From positions 248,001 to 312,000 of the forward strand of contig CAVSWH010000001.1 in the NCBI GenBank assembly GCA_963731625.1: a DNA stretch of 64,000 nucleotides. The letters are read 5' to 3'. The notes under the pieces are model-generated. The model saw only the letters and a program-made list of their open reading frames with translations. It made no database searches and was not told where the DNA came from. Shown piece by piece: positions 8,961 through 17,501 of the stretch. Origin of the DNA: PALSA-555 sp963731625. GTDB lineage: Bacteria > Actinomycetota > Acidimicrobiia > IMCC26256 > PALSA-555. Position 1 is the stretch's first letter, and each line of letters starts with the position of its first letter. The translations under genes and the position numbers were made by a program.

Positions 8961-8988
8961 GCGGGTTCGAGTCCCGTCGTCCGCTCCA
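8961..8988 (+). pseudogene. tRNA-Gly 3-prime end fragment (T arm, acceptor, CCA)
   Basis: Contains the T stem-loop GGGTTCGAGTCCC and acceptor strand CGTCGTCCGCTCCA, almost identical to the 3-prime end of the tRNA-Gly at 19 kb, but no D or anticodon arm precedes it. Opposite orientation to the intact tRNA. Confidence 0.75.
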
Positions 8989-9051
8989 AGTCGTTGCACA
9001 CGAGGGAACGGGGCCGGGGCGAAACAGGGGGAAACCCGGACACCCGGCCTC

Positions 9052-9081
9052 AGCGGGGTTCGAGTCTCGTCGTCCGCTCCA
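9052..9081 (+). pseudogene. Second tRNA-Gly 3-prime end fragment
   Basis: Same element as at 8961, 93 bp downstream, with the T stem degraded to GGGTTCGAGTCTC but the acceptor CGTCGTCCGCTCCA intact. It ends the second tandem unit. Confidence 0.72.
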
Positions 9082-9334
9082 AGTCGTTGCACACCCGGAG
9101 GGACAGGCGGGGCGAAACGGCGCGAGCGGCGGACACAGCGGGACGGGCAACGGCGAATCAGATACTCGCCGACCTCGTCGCCAACGGCATCGTGCTCAGG
9201 GTCATCTTGGACGCAGTTCAACGCGGACGAGAGCGGCGCCAGTCAACGAACAGCGAACAGCAGGGCGCAGCCTGAACCGGCGAAGGCGGACATCCGGCTG
9301 GCCCGGGCTCGCGTGCTCTCAATGCCGAGTTCGC

Positions 9335-9892
9335 TTAGGCCTTTCGCAGCTCTCGGACTTCGAGGCTCGCGACGATCTCAACGATGCCATAGACGATCAT
9401 CCCCACCCCGATGATCACACAGATGATCGACAGCGAAAGAGACGGGTAGACGAGGCAAAGGATGCCGATGGTCGTCGCGATCAGGCCGAGGAGCACAATG
9501 CCCCAACTCACCTTGCCGTCGTTCGCGCTGAAGCCGTGAAACAACTGCGTCACGCCACCGATCGTCCAGAAGATGCCGATGATGAATCCGAGGACTGCGA
9601 CGGTCGTGGTCGTGTGGTGGAGCAGAAGCAGTGCGATGAGGATGGCGAGTAATCCCGCGAGGATGAGCCCGGTGCGCTCACCCGTTGCGCCGATCGCCTG
9701 GATAAGCCGAACGACGCCGAGGATGAAGAGCCAGATGCCGAAGATCACTGCGATCGCGTGCACAGAGTTGCTCGGCTTGAACGTCAATACGATTCCAAAG
9801 CCGAGCGTGACAACTCCAAACAGCGCGAACAACCACCATGCTCGCCCGACTGCTCGAATGCTTGCCGCCGGGTCGTCAGTCATCATGGACAT
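9335..9892 (-). CDS. HdeD/DUF308-family membrane protein
   Basis: 185-residue integral membrane protein with six hydrophobic helices in three similar pairs, the pattern of the HdeD (acid-resistance membrane protein) family. Recognisable pieces are WWLFALFGVVTLGFGIVLTF, GIWLFILGVVRLIQA and GVGMIVYGIVEIVASL. Both ends are cytosolic-looking and charged. ATG 9892 follows GGAGAGGGCGGA and fits the family start. Function in actinobacteria is unknown; HdeD is linked to acid or stress response only in enterics. It stands alone, with an inverted repeat 26 bases upstream that may be its operator. Confidence 0.85.
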   Translation of the reverse strand: MSMMTDDPAASIRAVGRAWWLFALFGVVTLGFGIVLTFKPSNSVHAIAVIFGIWLFILGVVRLIQAIGATGERTGLILAGLLAILIALLLLHHTTTTVAVLGFIIGIFWTIGGVTQLFHGFSANDGKVSWGIVLLGLIATTIGILCLVYPSLSLSIICVIIGVGMIVYGIVEIVASLEVRELRKA

Positions 9893-9917
9893 TCCGCCCT
9901 CTCCGATGGGGTCTTGC

Positions 9918-9934
9918 AGGTTCAGGTCGAACCT
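9918..9934. promoter_or_regulatory. Inverted repeat AGGTTC-N5-GAACCT upstream of the HdeD-like gene
   Basis: A perfect 6-bp-arm palindrome about 26 bases upstream of the ATG at 9892. The position suits a repressor or activator site, but no regulator gene is adjacent. Confidence 0.4.
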
Positions 9935-9976
9935 ATGACCCCACAGGGTAGTTACTTTTCACCTCCACGGGGGTGA

Positions 9977-10363
9977 GTTGACTCCGATGAGCAGCGACGT
10001 CCACGCTCCGACCGGCAACTCGCCCGGGCCGCCGCCGCGATTGGCGAGTACGAGCAAGCCGAAGAGCGGTTCATGATCGTGCTCGACATCCACACTCAGC
10101 TTCAGGCGCCGTTTCGGATCGCGCTCACTCAGCTTGACCACGCCGACCTGTACCTTGCCCGCCGCGGCGACGACGACCTCACCCGCGCGCGCCACCTCAC
10201 AACCAGCGCGGTGGCAGCGGCGGCCGAATTCGGCTTCGCGGACTCACCAAACGAACGGCAACCGTCCTCGCCGACATCTGGCCCCGGGTCTTCTGCCTGC
10301 CGCCCGCGTTGTCCGCCGCGGCGGGACGGGCGCCACTGGCACCGGGGAGCTAGGCAGCTCTGA
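9977..10363 (+). pseudogene. Remnant of a TPR-containing regulator
   Basis: The frame open from 9977 translates, between about 10013 and 10250, to segments such as LARAAAAIGEYEQAEERF, DIHTQLQAPFRIALTQLDHADL and RARHLTTSAVAAAAEFG. This is the tetratricopeptide pattern found near the C-termini of large actinobacterial AfsR/LuxR-type or adenylate-cyclase-like regulators. There is no start with a ribosome-binding site, no N-terminal ATPase or DNA-binding domain, and the tail after about 10260 loses the pattern. I read it as a decayed C-terminal fragment. Exact family uncertain. Confidence 0.5.
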
Positions 10364-10549
10364 CCCCGGAGCGCGTTCCTCGCGTGGGCGACTGGCTTCA
10401 AATGACACGCCGACAGGGCACAGGAGCATGAGCAGCCCCATCAGGGGCCGCGTAAGCGAGTCGATGGAAGCTCGTCGGATGGGCGGCGGTCCGCATCGTC
10501 GGGCCGCCGTTTTCGTGGTGACCCCCTACTGCTGGACCTTGGTGGGTAG

Positions 10550-11191
10550 TTATGAACGGTGGAACAGCAGCCGTCTGACGTCACGGAACGGAACAACCAG
10601 ATACAGCGCGAGACCGAAGTACAACGCCACCGCCACGCCAGGCAGGAAGAGCCCGATGCCGATCGCCGTCACATAGCCGATGACGACGGGTAGAAGTTGT
10701 CGTCCTTCGCGTTGGAGCTCCGCGCCTTCTCCTTGCGGCTTGTAGAGATGCTCGCGTTGCGCATACGCATCCAGGGCGACTCCCAGGACGCGGATCACCA
10801 AGAGGGTCAGCCCGTACATCGTGACGGCAACACGTTCGGCTCCGAAATGCTGCAGGGCGTCCGCGACGAGGCGAGTCGGGAACGGCAGGAACGCCACGAC
10901 GAGCAGAACGAGCAGGTTCAGCCGTAGGAAGATCGGATCTGTCCGCTCCAGCCGGTCGGTCAATGCGCTGTGGGAGAGCCATCCCGCGCCGATCGTGAGG
11001 AAGCTGACGAGGTACGCGAGGTACGCGGGCCAAGCATGAAGGACCTGCTCGAGCGGTGTACCGGGCGGATGCACCGCGATGTCGAGGACGAGCAGCGTGG
11101 CGGCGATGGAGAACACGCCGTCGCTGAACGCTTCCAGCCGACCCTTGCCGAGAGATCGCCGCGCCCCCGGTGTGCTTTCATCGGTGGACAA
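10550..11191 (-). CDS. TMEM175/DUF1211-family membrane protein (putative K+ channel)
   Basis: Predicted 213-residue membrane protein. The signature RLEAFSDGVFSIAATLLVLDI (an R-x-x-x-F-S-D motif in helix 1 followed by I-A-x-T) is that of TMEM175-family proteins, whose bacterial members form potassium-permeable tetramers. About six hydrophobic helices follow. I chose TTG 11191 because GGAGG lies 7 bases upstream and only about 20 residues precede the motif; a longer version starting at 11305 would add 38 non-conserved residues. No operon partner. Channel activity is inferred from the family. Confidence 0.8.
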   Translation of the reverse strand: MSTDESTPGARRSLGKGRLEAFSDGVFSIAATLLVLDIAVHPPGTPLEQVLHAWPAYLAYLVSFLTIGAGWLSHSALTDRLERTDPIFLRLNLLVLLVVAFLPFPTRLVADALQHFGAERVAVTMYGLTLLVIRVLGVALDAYAQREHLYKPQGEGAELQREGRQLLPVVIGYVTAIGIGLFLPGVAVALYFGLALYLVVPFRDVRRLLFHRS

Positions 11192-11537
11192 CGGAGCGCC
11201 TCCATCGCGTCGAACGATAGGAGCGATGTTGCGGGACGCGAACGAGCCCTCGACCGAAAAGTAATTGGCAAGACCACCCGTGTCCACCGAGCGTGCTCGC
11301 GCCACGCTTGCCTTTCGGGCTTGGGCACAGCCACCGCGGGGATCTCGAGATCACCGTGCTGCACGGTGCGACGTCGAGGCCATCCACCAAGCGCTCGATC
11401 GGCCTCCCGGGCTCGTTGCATTGGTCATAGACGACGCACGCAAGGAACCCAGGGTGGACCTTTTCGTCGAACGTCACCGTGATCGTGTCGACCAACGAAG
11501 CCGCCGTTCGACCGATCGGTTCACGGCACTGCGGTGA
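11192..11537. other. Intergenic, no gene recognised
   Basis: About 345 bases. A minus-strand frame starting near 11495 (MVDTITVTFDEKVHPGFLA) looks slightly protein-like for 40 residues but then becomes compositionally random and overlaps the start region of the TMEM175 gene. It may be a decayed gene. Confidence 0.35.
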
Positions 11538-12104
11538 TTACAGCGAGTTCTTCACGGCTTTGCACGTAGACGAGTTCTGGAGTGCCTTCTGGAGTTCCCC
11601 GTTCGGCGTCAGGCCCTTGAGCGTGGTGGCCGCCGACTTTGTCTGACTGACACCTCTCTGGATGGTGCTGCCGATCTGGGCGAACGTCGCCGCGATATCG
11701 CCGGGGTTCGTCGGAGGTGGTGACAGCGACTGTTGGATGCTGTTGATGTCGCTGCCCAGCTGAGTCGAGAGGTTCTGGACGGCGCTCTGCGCCTTTGCGC
11801 CGTCCGACGTCGAAGGCTTGCCCAGTTTCTGCAGCGAATCGTTGAACTGGCTGAGAGCGGTGCTGAGCCCGGTCGTGGCTGTCTGGCTTGCCGCCGCCAC
11901 CGAACCTGAGCCTTTGAGACTCGAAATGGTGGAGTTGACTGATTGGCCGAAAGTCTGGAGTGCGGAACACATACCGTCGGCCCACTGCTGAGCGGATGTG
12001 CCCTGCGAACTCGCGCCGACCGGAGCAGCAATCCACGTGCACAGGGCGATACCGGCGATCGCAATGCCCGAAACCAACCGTCGCGTGCCCGCTAATCCCG
12101 TCAT
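11538..12104 (-). CDS. Secreted helical protein of unknown function
   Basis: 188 residues. The N-terminus MTGLAGTRRLVSGIAIAGIALCTWIAAPVGA is a signal peptide with an Ala-x-Ala-like cleavage region. The mature part is Ser/Thr/Gln-rich and predicted helical (TISSLKGSGSVAAASQTATT, LSQFNDSLQKLGKP), with one cysteine near the start (GMCSAL) and one near the end (SSTCKAV) that may form a disulfide. ATG 12104 follows GAGAGGG and is preferred to an upstream start at 12191. The general look resembles small actinobacterial exported helical-bundle proteins, but no family is assigned. It is on the same strand as the PLDc_N-like protein, 115 bp downstream of it. Confidence 0.65.
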   Translation of the reverse strand: MTGLAGTRRLVSGIAIAGIALCTWIAAPVGASSQGTSAQQWADGMCSALQTFGQSVNSTISSLKGSGSVAAASQTATTGLSTALSQFNDSLQKLGKPSTSDGAKAQSAVQNLSTQLGSDINSIQQSLSPPPTNPGDIAATFAQIGSTIQRGVSQTKSAATTLKGLTPNGELQKALQNSSTCKAVKNSL

Positions 12105-12219
12105 GCCCTCTCGATCCTTCCGTCGCTCAATCAACCTGGCCGAACCCAGCTTGGGTTTGGGTTTGCACCGCCCACCGAAGTGCTTCAGCACTGTCAGCGG
12201 TGTGCGGGTAGAACCACCG

Positions 12220-12456
12220 CTAGCGAGTTACGACAACCTCAACCTCGCGTGGCCGGGTAATGATGTAGGCGATCACACCGATGACGGGGACGAACACGAT
12301 GAACAGTGTCCACATCGCCTTCGCGAAACCGCCGTGATCTCGACGCTCGAAGTTGTCGATGAACACCCTAATGACGATGATGATCCAAATGACCAAGACC
12401 GCGAACTCGAGCAGGCTCCAGAACACCCCGAGCAGGGGAAAGTCATACGCCAACAT
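12220..12456 (-). CDS. Small PLDc_N-type two-helix membrane protein
   Basis: 78-residue protein with two transmembrane helices (about 8-30, FWSLLEFAVLVIWIIIVI; about 48-68, LFIVFVPVIGVIAYIITRP) separated by a basic loop RVFIDNFERRDHGG. This is the PLDc_N (cardiolipin synthase N-terminal) arrangement found as stand-alone proteins in actinobacteria, ending in ITRP plus a charged tail. ATG 12456 follows GGAGCG by 5 bases, whereas an earlier ATG at 12489 lacks a site. No catalytic domain is attached. Role unknown. Confidence 0.75.
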   Translation of the reverse strand: MLAYDFPLLGVFWSLLEFAVLVIWIIIVIRVFIDNFERRDHGGFAKAMWTLFIVFVPVIGVIAYIITRPREVEVVVTR

Positions 12457-12779
12457 GGAACGCTCCAAACTGTGCCGCCCGCCCGTCAAGCTCGGCGGTC
12501 ACCTCGATGAACACCCGCGGGTGACACCGCGGCCAACTCTGTCTCTCTCTCTCTCTTCTAAAACACCCGCGCGACTCCTCGCGGAGGTTCGATCCTTGCA
12601 GGAAGTCAGCCGAAGCGACGCGTTGTTCTATGGCGAAACACGCTGCTAGCTGGGGAGCGCGTCGAGCTCGCCGACATTCGCGCACCGTACCGCGAGTGCC
12701 CCCGCCGGTCGATGAAAACGGGGGGGATCTATGCAAGTCACCCGGTCGCGGGTGACACGGCGCCGCCCGGGCGCCGAAG
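12457..12779. other. Intergenic with CT-rich run and palindromes
   Basis: No gene. A pyrimidine run of CT dinucleotides spans 12536-12558, and a perfect 12-bp palindrome CACCCGCGGGTG lies at 12512-12523, whose right part extends to GGGTGAC, a half-site of the inverted repeat at 12737. The stretch lies between the LuxR gene stop and the PLDc_N gene start, both minus strand. Confidence 0.5.
12737..12756. promoter_or_regulatory. Inverted repeat GTCACCC-N6-GGGTGAC, copy downstream of the LuxR gene
   Basis: A 20-bp perfect inverted repeat 23 bases past the stop of the LuxR-type gene. The identical arms with the same 6-base spacing occur at the gene's start (15370-15389). It is 280 bp upstream of the PLDc_N-like gene and may control it. 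Confidence 0.6.
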
Positions 12780-15374
12780 TCAGAAGAGGCCCAGGCGGCG
12801 TGCTTCGGTCACCGCTTCCATGCGAGACGAAACCTCAAGCTTACGGTAGATCCGCTTGACGTGTGTCTTGAGCGTGTTGTTCGAAACGAAGAGCTCCGCC
12901 GCGATCTCCTTGTACGTGAGTCGGGACGCGAGATATCGAACGACGGTGAGCTCGCGGCTGCTGAGTGGTCCCGAGGTGCTGCCGTTCGCGACCCGGAGGG
13001 TCGGATCGCGTTCGAGGCGATCGAGCACAGCCTGCTCGTATTTCTCGATGCGTCCTGACCGTAGAAGCAGAGTGACGCGCGGTCGGAGTTCGACCAGGTC
13101 GTCGGCGACGGCCACGACGAAGCCTTCGATCTTCGCGACAGCGAGCGCCTCCGCGAGCAACGGATCTGCGGCATCAGATCCCCGGAGGTGCGCGACCCGG
13201 GCGGAAAGCAGCGCTAAGTCGAGGCGCTCGCGCACTGTTGCCGGCGTGCATCGAGCGAGGGCGTCGTCGGCGCGGTCTAGCTCACTTCGGGCGATCTCGA
13301 TCCGAGCCTGAAGCAGAGGCACTCGGTTTCCCGGCTGGAGGCTCTGCGCGCATCGGTTGGCGCGGTCCAGGTCGCCTATCTCGATTGAGATGCGACCTTC
13401 CAATGCGTGACAGAGGCTGAGGAGCGGACTGGTGGAGCCAGGCCGCAGGAACGCTCGCGCTCGCTCAACGCCAGAGAGTGCCTCGCCTACTCGGCCATCG
13501 GCGAGCCAAACTCTCGAGAGCGACAGTTGGCTCACAAGCGCGAACGCGGGACGCACGTCCTCACTCATCGAGAGCGACTGCTCGAGCACGCGTTCCGCCG
13601 TAACGAGATCGCCGCGCTCGAACGCCACTCGCCCCAGCGTGCGAACCGCATCGACCATCGCCGGATGCGCGGCCATTCCTATTGATTCGGCACCCGTGAG
13701 CGCGTCTTCCGCGAGGTGCTCGGCCTCGGTGAGCAGACCTTCGACGCACGCAACCCAGGCGAGTGCGCCAGTCATTGCGACCTGCTGCAGGCTTGGTGCG
13801 GCGAGCGGATCCAAGGTTTGTTCGCATATCTCGCGTGCGCCGTTGAGATCCCCGAGCCACAGCCGAGTGCGCGCGACGAGGGTGGGCCCGTACTGAGCGA
13901 TCTCGTCGTTGGGGAGGTCCTTCGGTCCGAGATAGTCGGTCAGCGCTCGTTCGACCTCGTCAGCTTCTCCGTACTGCACTCCGACGAGAGCGCGCGCGAT
14001 CACGAGTCGGGCGCGGTCGGACTCGTCGAAGTCGCCGGCGCGGTTGTTCGCGCGGATGATCCACGGCGCCGCCTGGCCGGCCGGGGCACTCGCGGCCAAC
14101 GCGAGCGCAAGGTTGGCGAGGCGACCGGGTTCGCCTGTTACGGCCTCCGTTCCCACCTTGGCAGCAAGGCGATGCAGCACGCGACCGTCGCCTTGGATGA
14201 AGGCGTCGACGAGGCCGCTTCGGAGCAAGTCGAATGCTTTTGCTTCCTCACCTGCCATCAAGAGGTGCCCGAACGCATTCTCGACGTCATCCCTATCGAT
14301 GAAGAAGTCGGCGGCGCGTCGATGTAGGGCCTGCTCGCGGTCCGGATCGTCCGCGTGGAGTCGGTGCCGCACCAACTCTCCGAACAGATGGTGGTACCGG
14401 TATGTATCTCGGGCCAACTCGATGAGGAAGAGGTGCCGGTCGTCGACACGGCTGAGCAATGCGCCGGCGTCGCTGCGGTCGGTTACGGCCGCGCAACTCT
14501 CCGGGCTAAGTATGTCGAGGATCGAAGTCGCGAGCAGGAAGTCGAGGATCTCAGCGGGTTGGCGGTCGAGTACCTCCGTTCCGAGGAAGTCTGTGATGGA
14601 GCGAGGCGTTTTCGCGAACTCTGTAAGGAATAGATCGGGGACCGATTCGTCACGAAGGGAAACGGCCGCCATCTGGACACCGGCGGCCCAACCCTCAGTG
14701 CGGGCCGTGAGTAGCTCGACCTCGGTCTCGTTCAGCTCGATTCCGAACTCAAGCATGACGGCGGCAACTTCGGCTCGCGTGAGTCGGAGTTCGGCCTCGC
14801 GCACCTCGAGCAGCTGCCCATGCGCGCGAAGTCGGTGCAGCGCGAGTTGGGGCTCAGTTCGGCTGCCCATGATCACACGACAGCTGGAAGGGAGGCGCTC
14901 GATGAACGTGGTCAAACTAGGTGCCGCAGCCGAGGCGAACTGGACGTCGTCGATCACGATCACGACAGGTTCACCGAGCGCCGCGAGGTCGTTCACGATC
15001 GCGATCGCGACATCGCCGAGCTCGGGCTCCGCCTCGCAGAGCAAGTCGATCGCGTCGAGCGGGCGGTCGGGCCACCGGCGAGCAAGCGCGGCGGTAAGCG
15101 CGGACCAGAAGGTTGCCGGATCGGCATCGCGCTCGTCGCATGAAAGCCAGATCGACGCAAGCTCGGGGCGATCGTGCAGCCAGGATCCGAGCACCACGCT
15201 CTTGCCTGTCCCGGGCGCGCCGACGACGACCGTCAGCGGCACTTGCGCACCTGCGTCGAGGGCCGTATGAAGGCGATGGCGCGGAACGTGCCAACTCGGA
15301 AGCTCGGGCGGCGAAAACTTCGTCGCGGCCAAGAGGCGCGGAGTCAGAATCCCGTTCCTTTGTTCGCAGGTCAC
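12780..15374 (-). CDS. MalT-like LuxR-family transcriptional regulator (STAND ATPase)
   Basis: 864-residue signal-transducing ATPase regulator. Order: short N-terminus, NTPase with Walker A GAPGTGKS (52-59), a Walker B-like VVIVIDDVQFA near 138, a long helical/TPR-like sensor region (about 350-780), and a C-terminal LuxR HTH (about 800-864, LSSRELTVVRYLASRLTYKEIAAELF then NNTLKTHVKRIYRKL). Length and layout are as in MalT. Such proteins bind a ligand and ATP, oligomerise and activate promoters. The start is uncertain: GTG 15374 lies inside the inverted repeat at 15370-15389. The gene is divergent from an MFS exporter (15630), a plausible target. Confidence 0.85.
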   Translation of the reverse strand: MTCEQRNGILTPRLLAATKFSPPELPSWHVPRHRLHTALDAGAQVPLTVVVGAPGTGKSVVLGSWLHDRPELASIWLSCDERDADPATFWSALTAALARRWPDRPLDAIDLLCEAEPELGDVAIAIVNDLAALGEPVVIVIDDVQFASAAAPSLTTFIERLPSSCRVIMGSRTEPQLALHRLRAHGQLLEVREAELRLTRAEVAAVMLEFGIELNETEVELLTARTEGWAAGVQMAAVSLRDESVPDLFLTEFAKTPRSITDFLGTEVLDRQPAEILDFLLATSILDILSPESCAAVTDRSDAGALLSRVDDRHLFLIELARDTYRYHHLFGELVRHRLHADDPDREQALHRRAADFFIDRDDVENAFGHLLMAGEEAKAFDLLRSGLVDAFIQGDGRVLHRLAAKVGTEAVTGEPGRLANLALALAASAPAGQAAPWIIRANNRAGDFDESDRARLVIARALVGVQYGEADEVERALTDYLGPKDLPNDEIAQYGPTLVARTRLWLGDLNGAREICEQTLDPLAAPSLQQVAMTGALAWVACVEGLLTEAEHLAEDALTGAESIGMAAHPAMVDAVRTLGRVAFERGDLVTAERVLEQSLSMSEDVRPAFALVSQLSLSRVWLADGRVGEALSGVERARAFLRPGSTSPLLSLCHALEGRISIEIGDLDRANRCAQSLQPGNRVPLLQARIEIARSELDRADDALARCTPATVRERLDLALLSARVAHLRGSDAADPLLAEALAVAKIEGFVVAVADDLVELRPRVTLLLRSGRIEKYEQAVLDRLERDPTLRVANGSTSGPLSSRELTVVRYLASRLTYKEIAAELFVSNNTLKTHVKRIYRKLEVSSRMEAVTEARRLGLF

Positions 15375-15389
15375 CCCCGATTGGGTGAC
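15370..15389. promoter_or_regulatory. Inverted repeat GTCACCC-N6-GGGTGAC at the LuxR gene start
   Basis: Perfect 7-bp arms around CCGATT, overlapping the GTG start of the LuxR-type gene and lying 240 bp upstream of the divergent MFS gene. The same arms and spacing recur at 12737-12756. LuxR-type HTH dimers commonly bind such inverted repeats, so autoregulation is likely (inference). Confidence 0.6.
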
Positions 15390-15629
15390 AGCCGCTCACC
15401 CCATCGGTCCGCATACTGCGAACGCTGCGGTTCAAGGCATCGCGGGAGAGCGTAGTCCCAGTCACAGAATTCGGACCTCGGGAGTGCCGACCGAGAGTGA
15501 CCAGGCGCGGGCACCGCGATCGCTCAGTTCCTCGTCTCCTCTACCACGGGAGCGGCGAAGCCCTCGCGGCCCCGACGATGTCAGCAAGAGGGACGCTGAA
15601 CCCGAACAGGGCCGACAGGTAGGTGGGTG

Positions 15630-17256
15630 ATGAGCACCTCGGCGAGCAAGGCTGGGGCGGCGCTGGTCGCCTTGGCGACGGCGCAGTTCCTTATGGTGCT
15701 CGATCAGTCCGTGATGAATGTCTCGATCAGCCAGCTGGTCAAGGACTTCCACACCACGGTGACCACGATCCAGGCCGTCATCACCCTCTACTGCCTGGTG
15801 ATGGCCATGCTGATCCTCACCGGAGCCAAGATTGGCGACATCATCGGCCGCCGACGGGCGTTCGTCATCGGCTTGATCATCTACGCCTGCGGCTCGGCGT
15901 TGACCGCGGCGTCCCAGACGGTGCCCGTCCTCGCTCTTGGATGGTCGGTGCTCGAAGGCGTCGGGGCCGCGCTCGTCTTCCCCGCGCTCGCGGCGTTGAT
16001 TGCCGGCAACTTTGAAGGAACCCGACGCAAGGCGGCCTACGCGGTGATCGGTGGCGTCGCGGGTGCGGGGATCGCGGTCGGTCCCATCGTGGGCGGCTGG
16101 GCGACGACCGCGCTCACGTGGCGGGTCGTGTTCGTCGGCGAGGTCTTCATCGCTGGCTTCATCCTGTTCATGACCCGCAGGGTGGAAGACGCCCCCGGTC
16201 CCACTCCCACGCCGAAGCTCGACGTCGTTGGCTCGGTGCTCTCGGCCGCCGGTCTAGGACTGTTCGTGTTCGGCGTGCTCGAATCGAGTACCTGGGGATG
16301 GGTCAAACCCAAGAACTCGCCCATCACGATCTTCGGCTTCTCACTCACCCTCTTCGTCATCGCCGCCGGTTGCGTTGTGCTCTGGGGGTTTGTGAGATGG
16401 CAGGGCCACCGCGAGGCGACGAAGCGCGACCCACTCGTCCACCTCTCGCTGGCCCGGATCCCACCGGTCCGGTCCGGAGTCATTGGGCTCTTCAGCCAGA
16501 ACCTGATCCTGATGGGCACCTTCTTCGTCGTCCCGCTCTATCTCCAACTGGTGCTCGGACTCGATGCCCTTGAGACCGGGATCAAGATGCTGCCCATCTC
16601 GATCACCATGTTGGTGACCGCCGGACTCGGCGCAAGGCTGTCGAACCGCTACCCAGTGCGCACGATCGTCCGGACCGGCCTTGTCGTGACCATCGCCGGT
16701 GTGCTCATCCTGCTCGCGACGATCAAGCCCACGCTCTCCGACGCTGGGTTCGCCCTCGGCATGGGCGTCCTCGGCATCGGGATGGGCCTGATGATCTCCC
16801 AGCTCGGCAACGTGATCCAGTCCTCGGTCGAGGAGTCGGGTCGCAGCGAGGCCGGCGGACTGCAATTCACTGGCCAGCAGCTCGGCTCGGCCCTCGGGGT
16901 GGCGTTCATCGGCGCAATCGTGCTGATTGGACTGACCAACACCTTCACCTCCACCGTCAAGCACGATTTCGCGCATCAGCACAGAGGTGTCGAAACAGGT
17001 CGGGGTGGCTGCCGGCTCCGGCCTCAACTTTGTCTCGTCCAAACAGGTCGAGAGCGCCGCAGAGAAAGCGGGACTCGACCAGGCCGCGACGGCCGCCGTG
17101 GTCGACGACTATGAGACAGCCCAGCTCCGAGCACTCAAGGCCGGCCTCCTGGGTGCCGCCCTTCTGGCCCTCATCTCCCTCGGATTCACCCGTGAGCTAC
17201 CCCATGAGCAACCCGCCCCCCGAAGAACGCCGGATCCCGCCGTCGCGTCGAACTGA
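15630..17256 (+). pseudogene. MFS exporter, DHA2 family, with a frameshift near the C-terminus
   Basis: Membrane drug-exporter-type protein. The first 445 residues are a normal 14-helix DHA2 transporter: LDQSVMNVSISQL in helix 1, GDIIGRRRAF as motif A, GVAGAGIAVGPIVGGW as motif C. After TSTVKHD at about 16965 the frame runs into Arg-rich nonsense (stop 17114), while the next frame gives RISTEVSKQVGVAAG and a final helix AGLLGAALLALISLGF with the normal C-terminus ending at 17256. One extra base between about 16965 and 16975 explains this. ATG 15630 follows AGGTAGGTGGG. It is divergent from the LuxR-type gene and may be its target. It could be decay or a sequence error. Confidence 0.75.
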
Positions 17257-17309
17257 CCCCAATGTCGGGTTGGACCGCCCTCATCTCTTGTGCCTAAAAC
17301 TTCCGTCAG

Positions 17310-17449
17310 CGGCTGCTGGGAGCGGGATCGTTCAAGACGACATCGTCGAGGTGTGGGGAACGATCGGCACGCTATTCTCCTACGAGAACAGGATCGGCGG
17401 AACGAACACGGTCCCGACGGTCGAGGTCAAGTACATCGCAAAGCAGTAG
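17310..17449 (+). pseudogene. C-terminal fragment of a small OB-fold-like protein
   Basis: The frame ending at 17449 reads DDIVEVWGTIGTLFSYEN then IGGTNTVPTVEVKYIAKQ, which resembles the last strands of small beta-barrel (OB-like) domains at the ends of actinobacterial exported proteins, with the typical VPxVxVKYI ending. Nothing recognisable precedes it and no start is supported. It is probably a gene remnant. Confidence 0.35.
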
Positions 17450-17501
17450 GTTCAATTCGCTGCGAAGGCGGGCTGCGCTCAGTCGACGTGACATTGACGT
17501 C

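Larger units (their letters stand above)
8903..9150 (+). repeat. Tandem 93-bp repeats carrying tRNA-Gly 3-prime ends
   Basis: Units at about 8903-8996, 8997-9089 and a partial 9090-9150. Each begins with a block containing GGAACGGGGCCGGGGCGAAAC (degenerate in the third), and the first two end with a tRNA 3-prime segment and CCAAGTCGTTG. The same order (tRNA 3-prime end, then CACACGAGGGAACGG, then CCGGGGCGAAAC, then CGGACAC) is found next to the intact tRNA-Gly at 19187, on the opposite strand. The repeats therefore look like serial copies of that chromosomal junction. Confidence 0.75.

Noticed and set aside
8994..9275. 93-codon plus-strand frame across the tandem repeats
   Set aside because: It translates tRNA-like repeat DNA; Arg-rich and without start signal.
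11178..11495. Minus-strand frame starting MVDTITVTFDEKVH
   Set aside because: The first 40 residues look slightly protein-like, but the rest is random and runs into the start region of the TMEM175 gene. It could be a relic, not supported as a gene.
12536..12558. CT dinucleotide run as a functional element
   Set aside because: A short simple-sequence run in a gap; nothing links it to a gene or structure beyond position.
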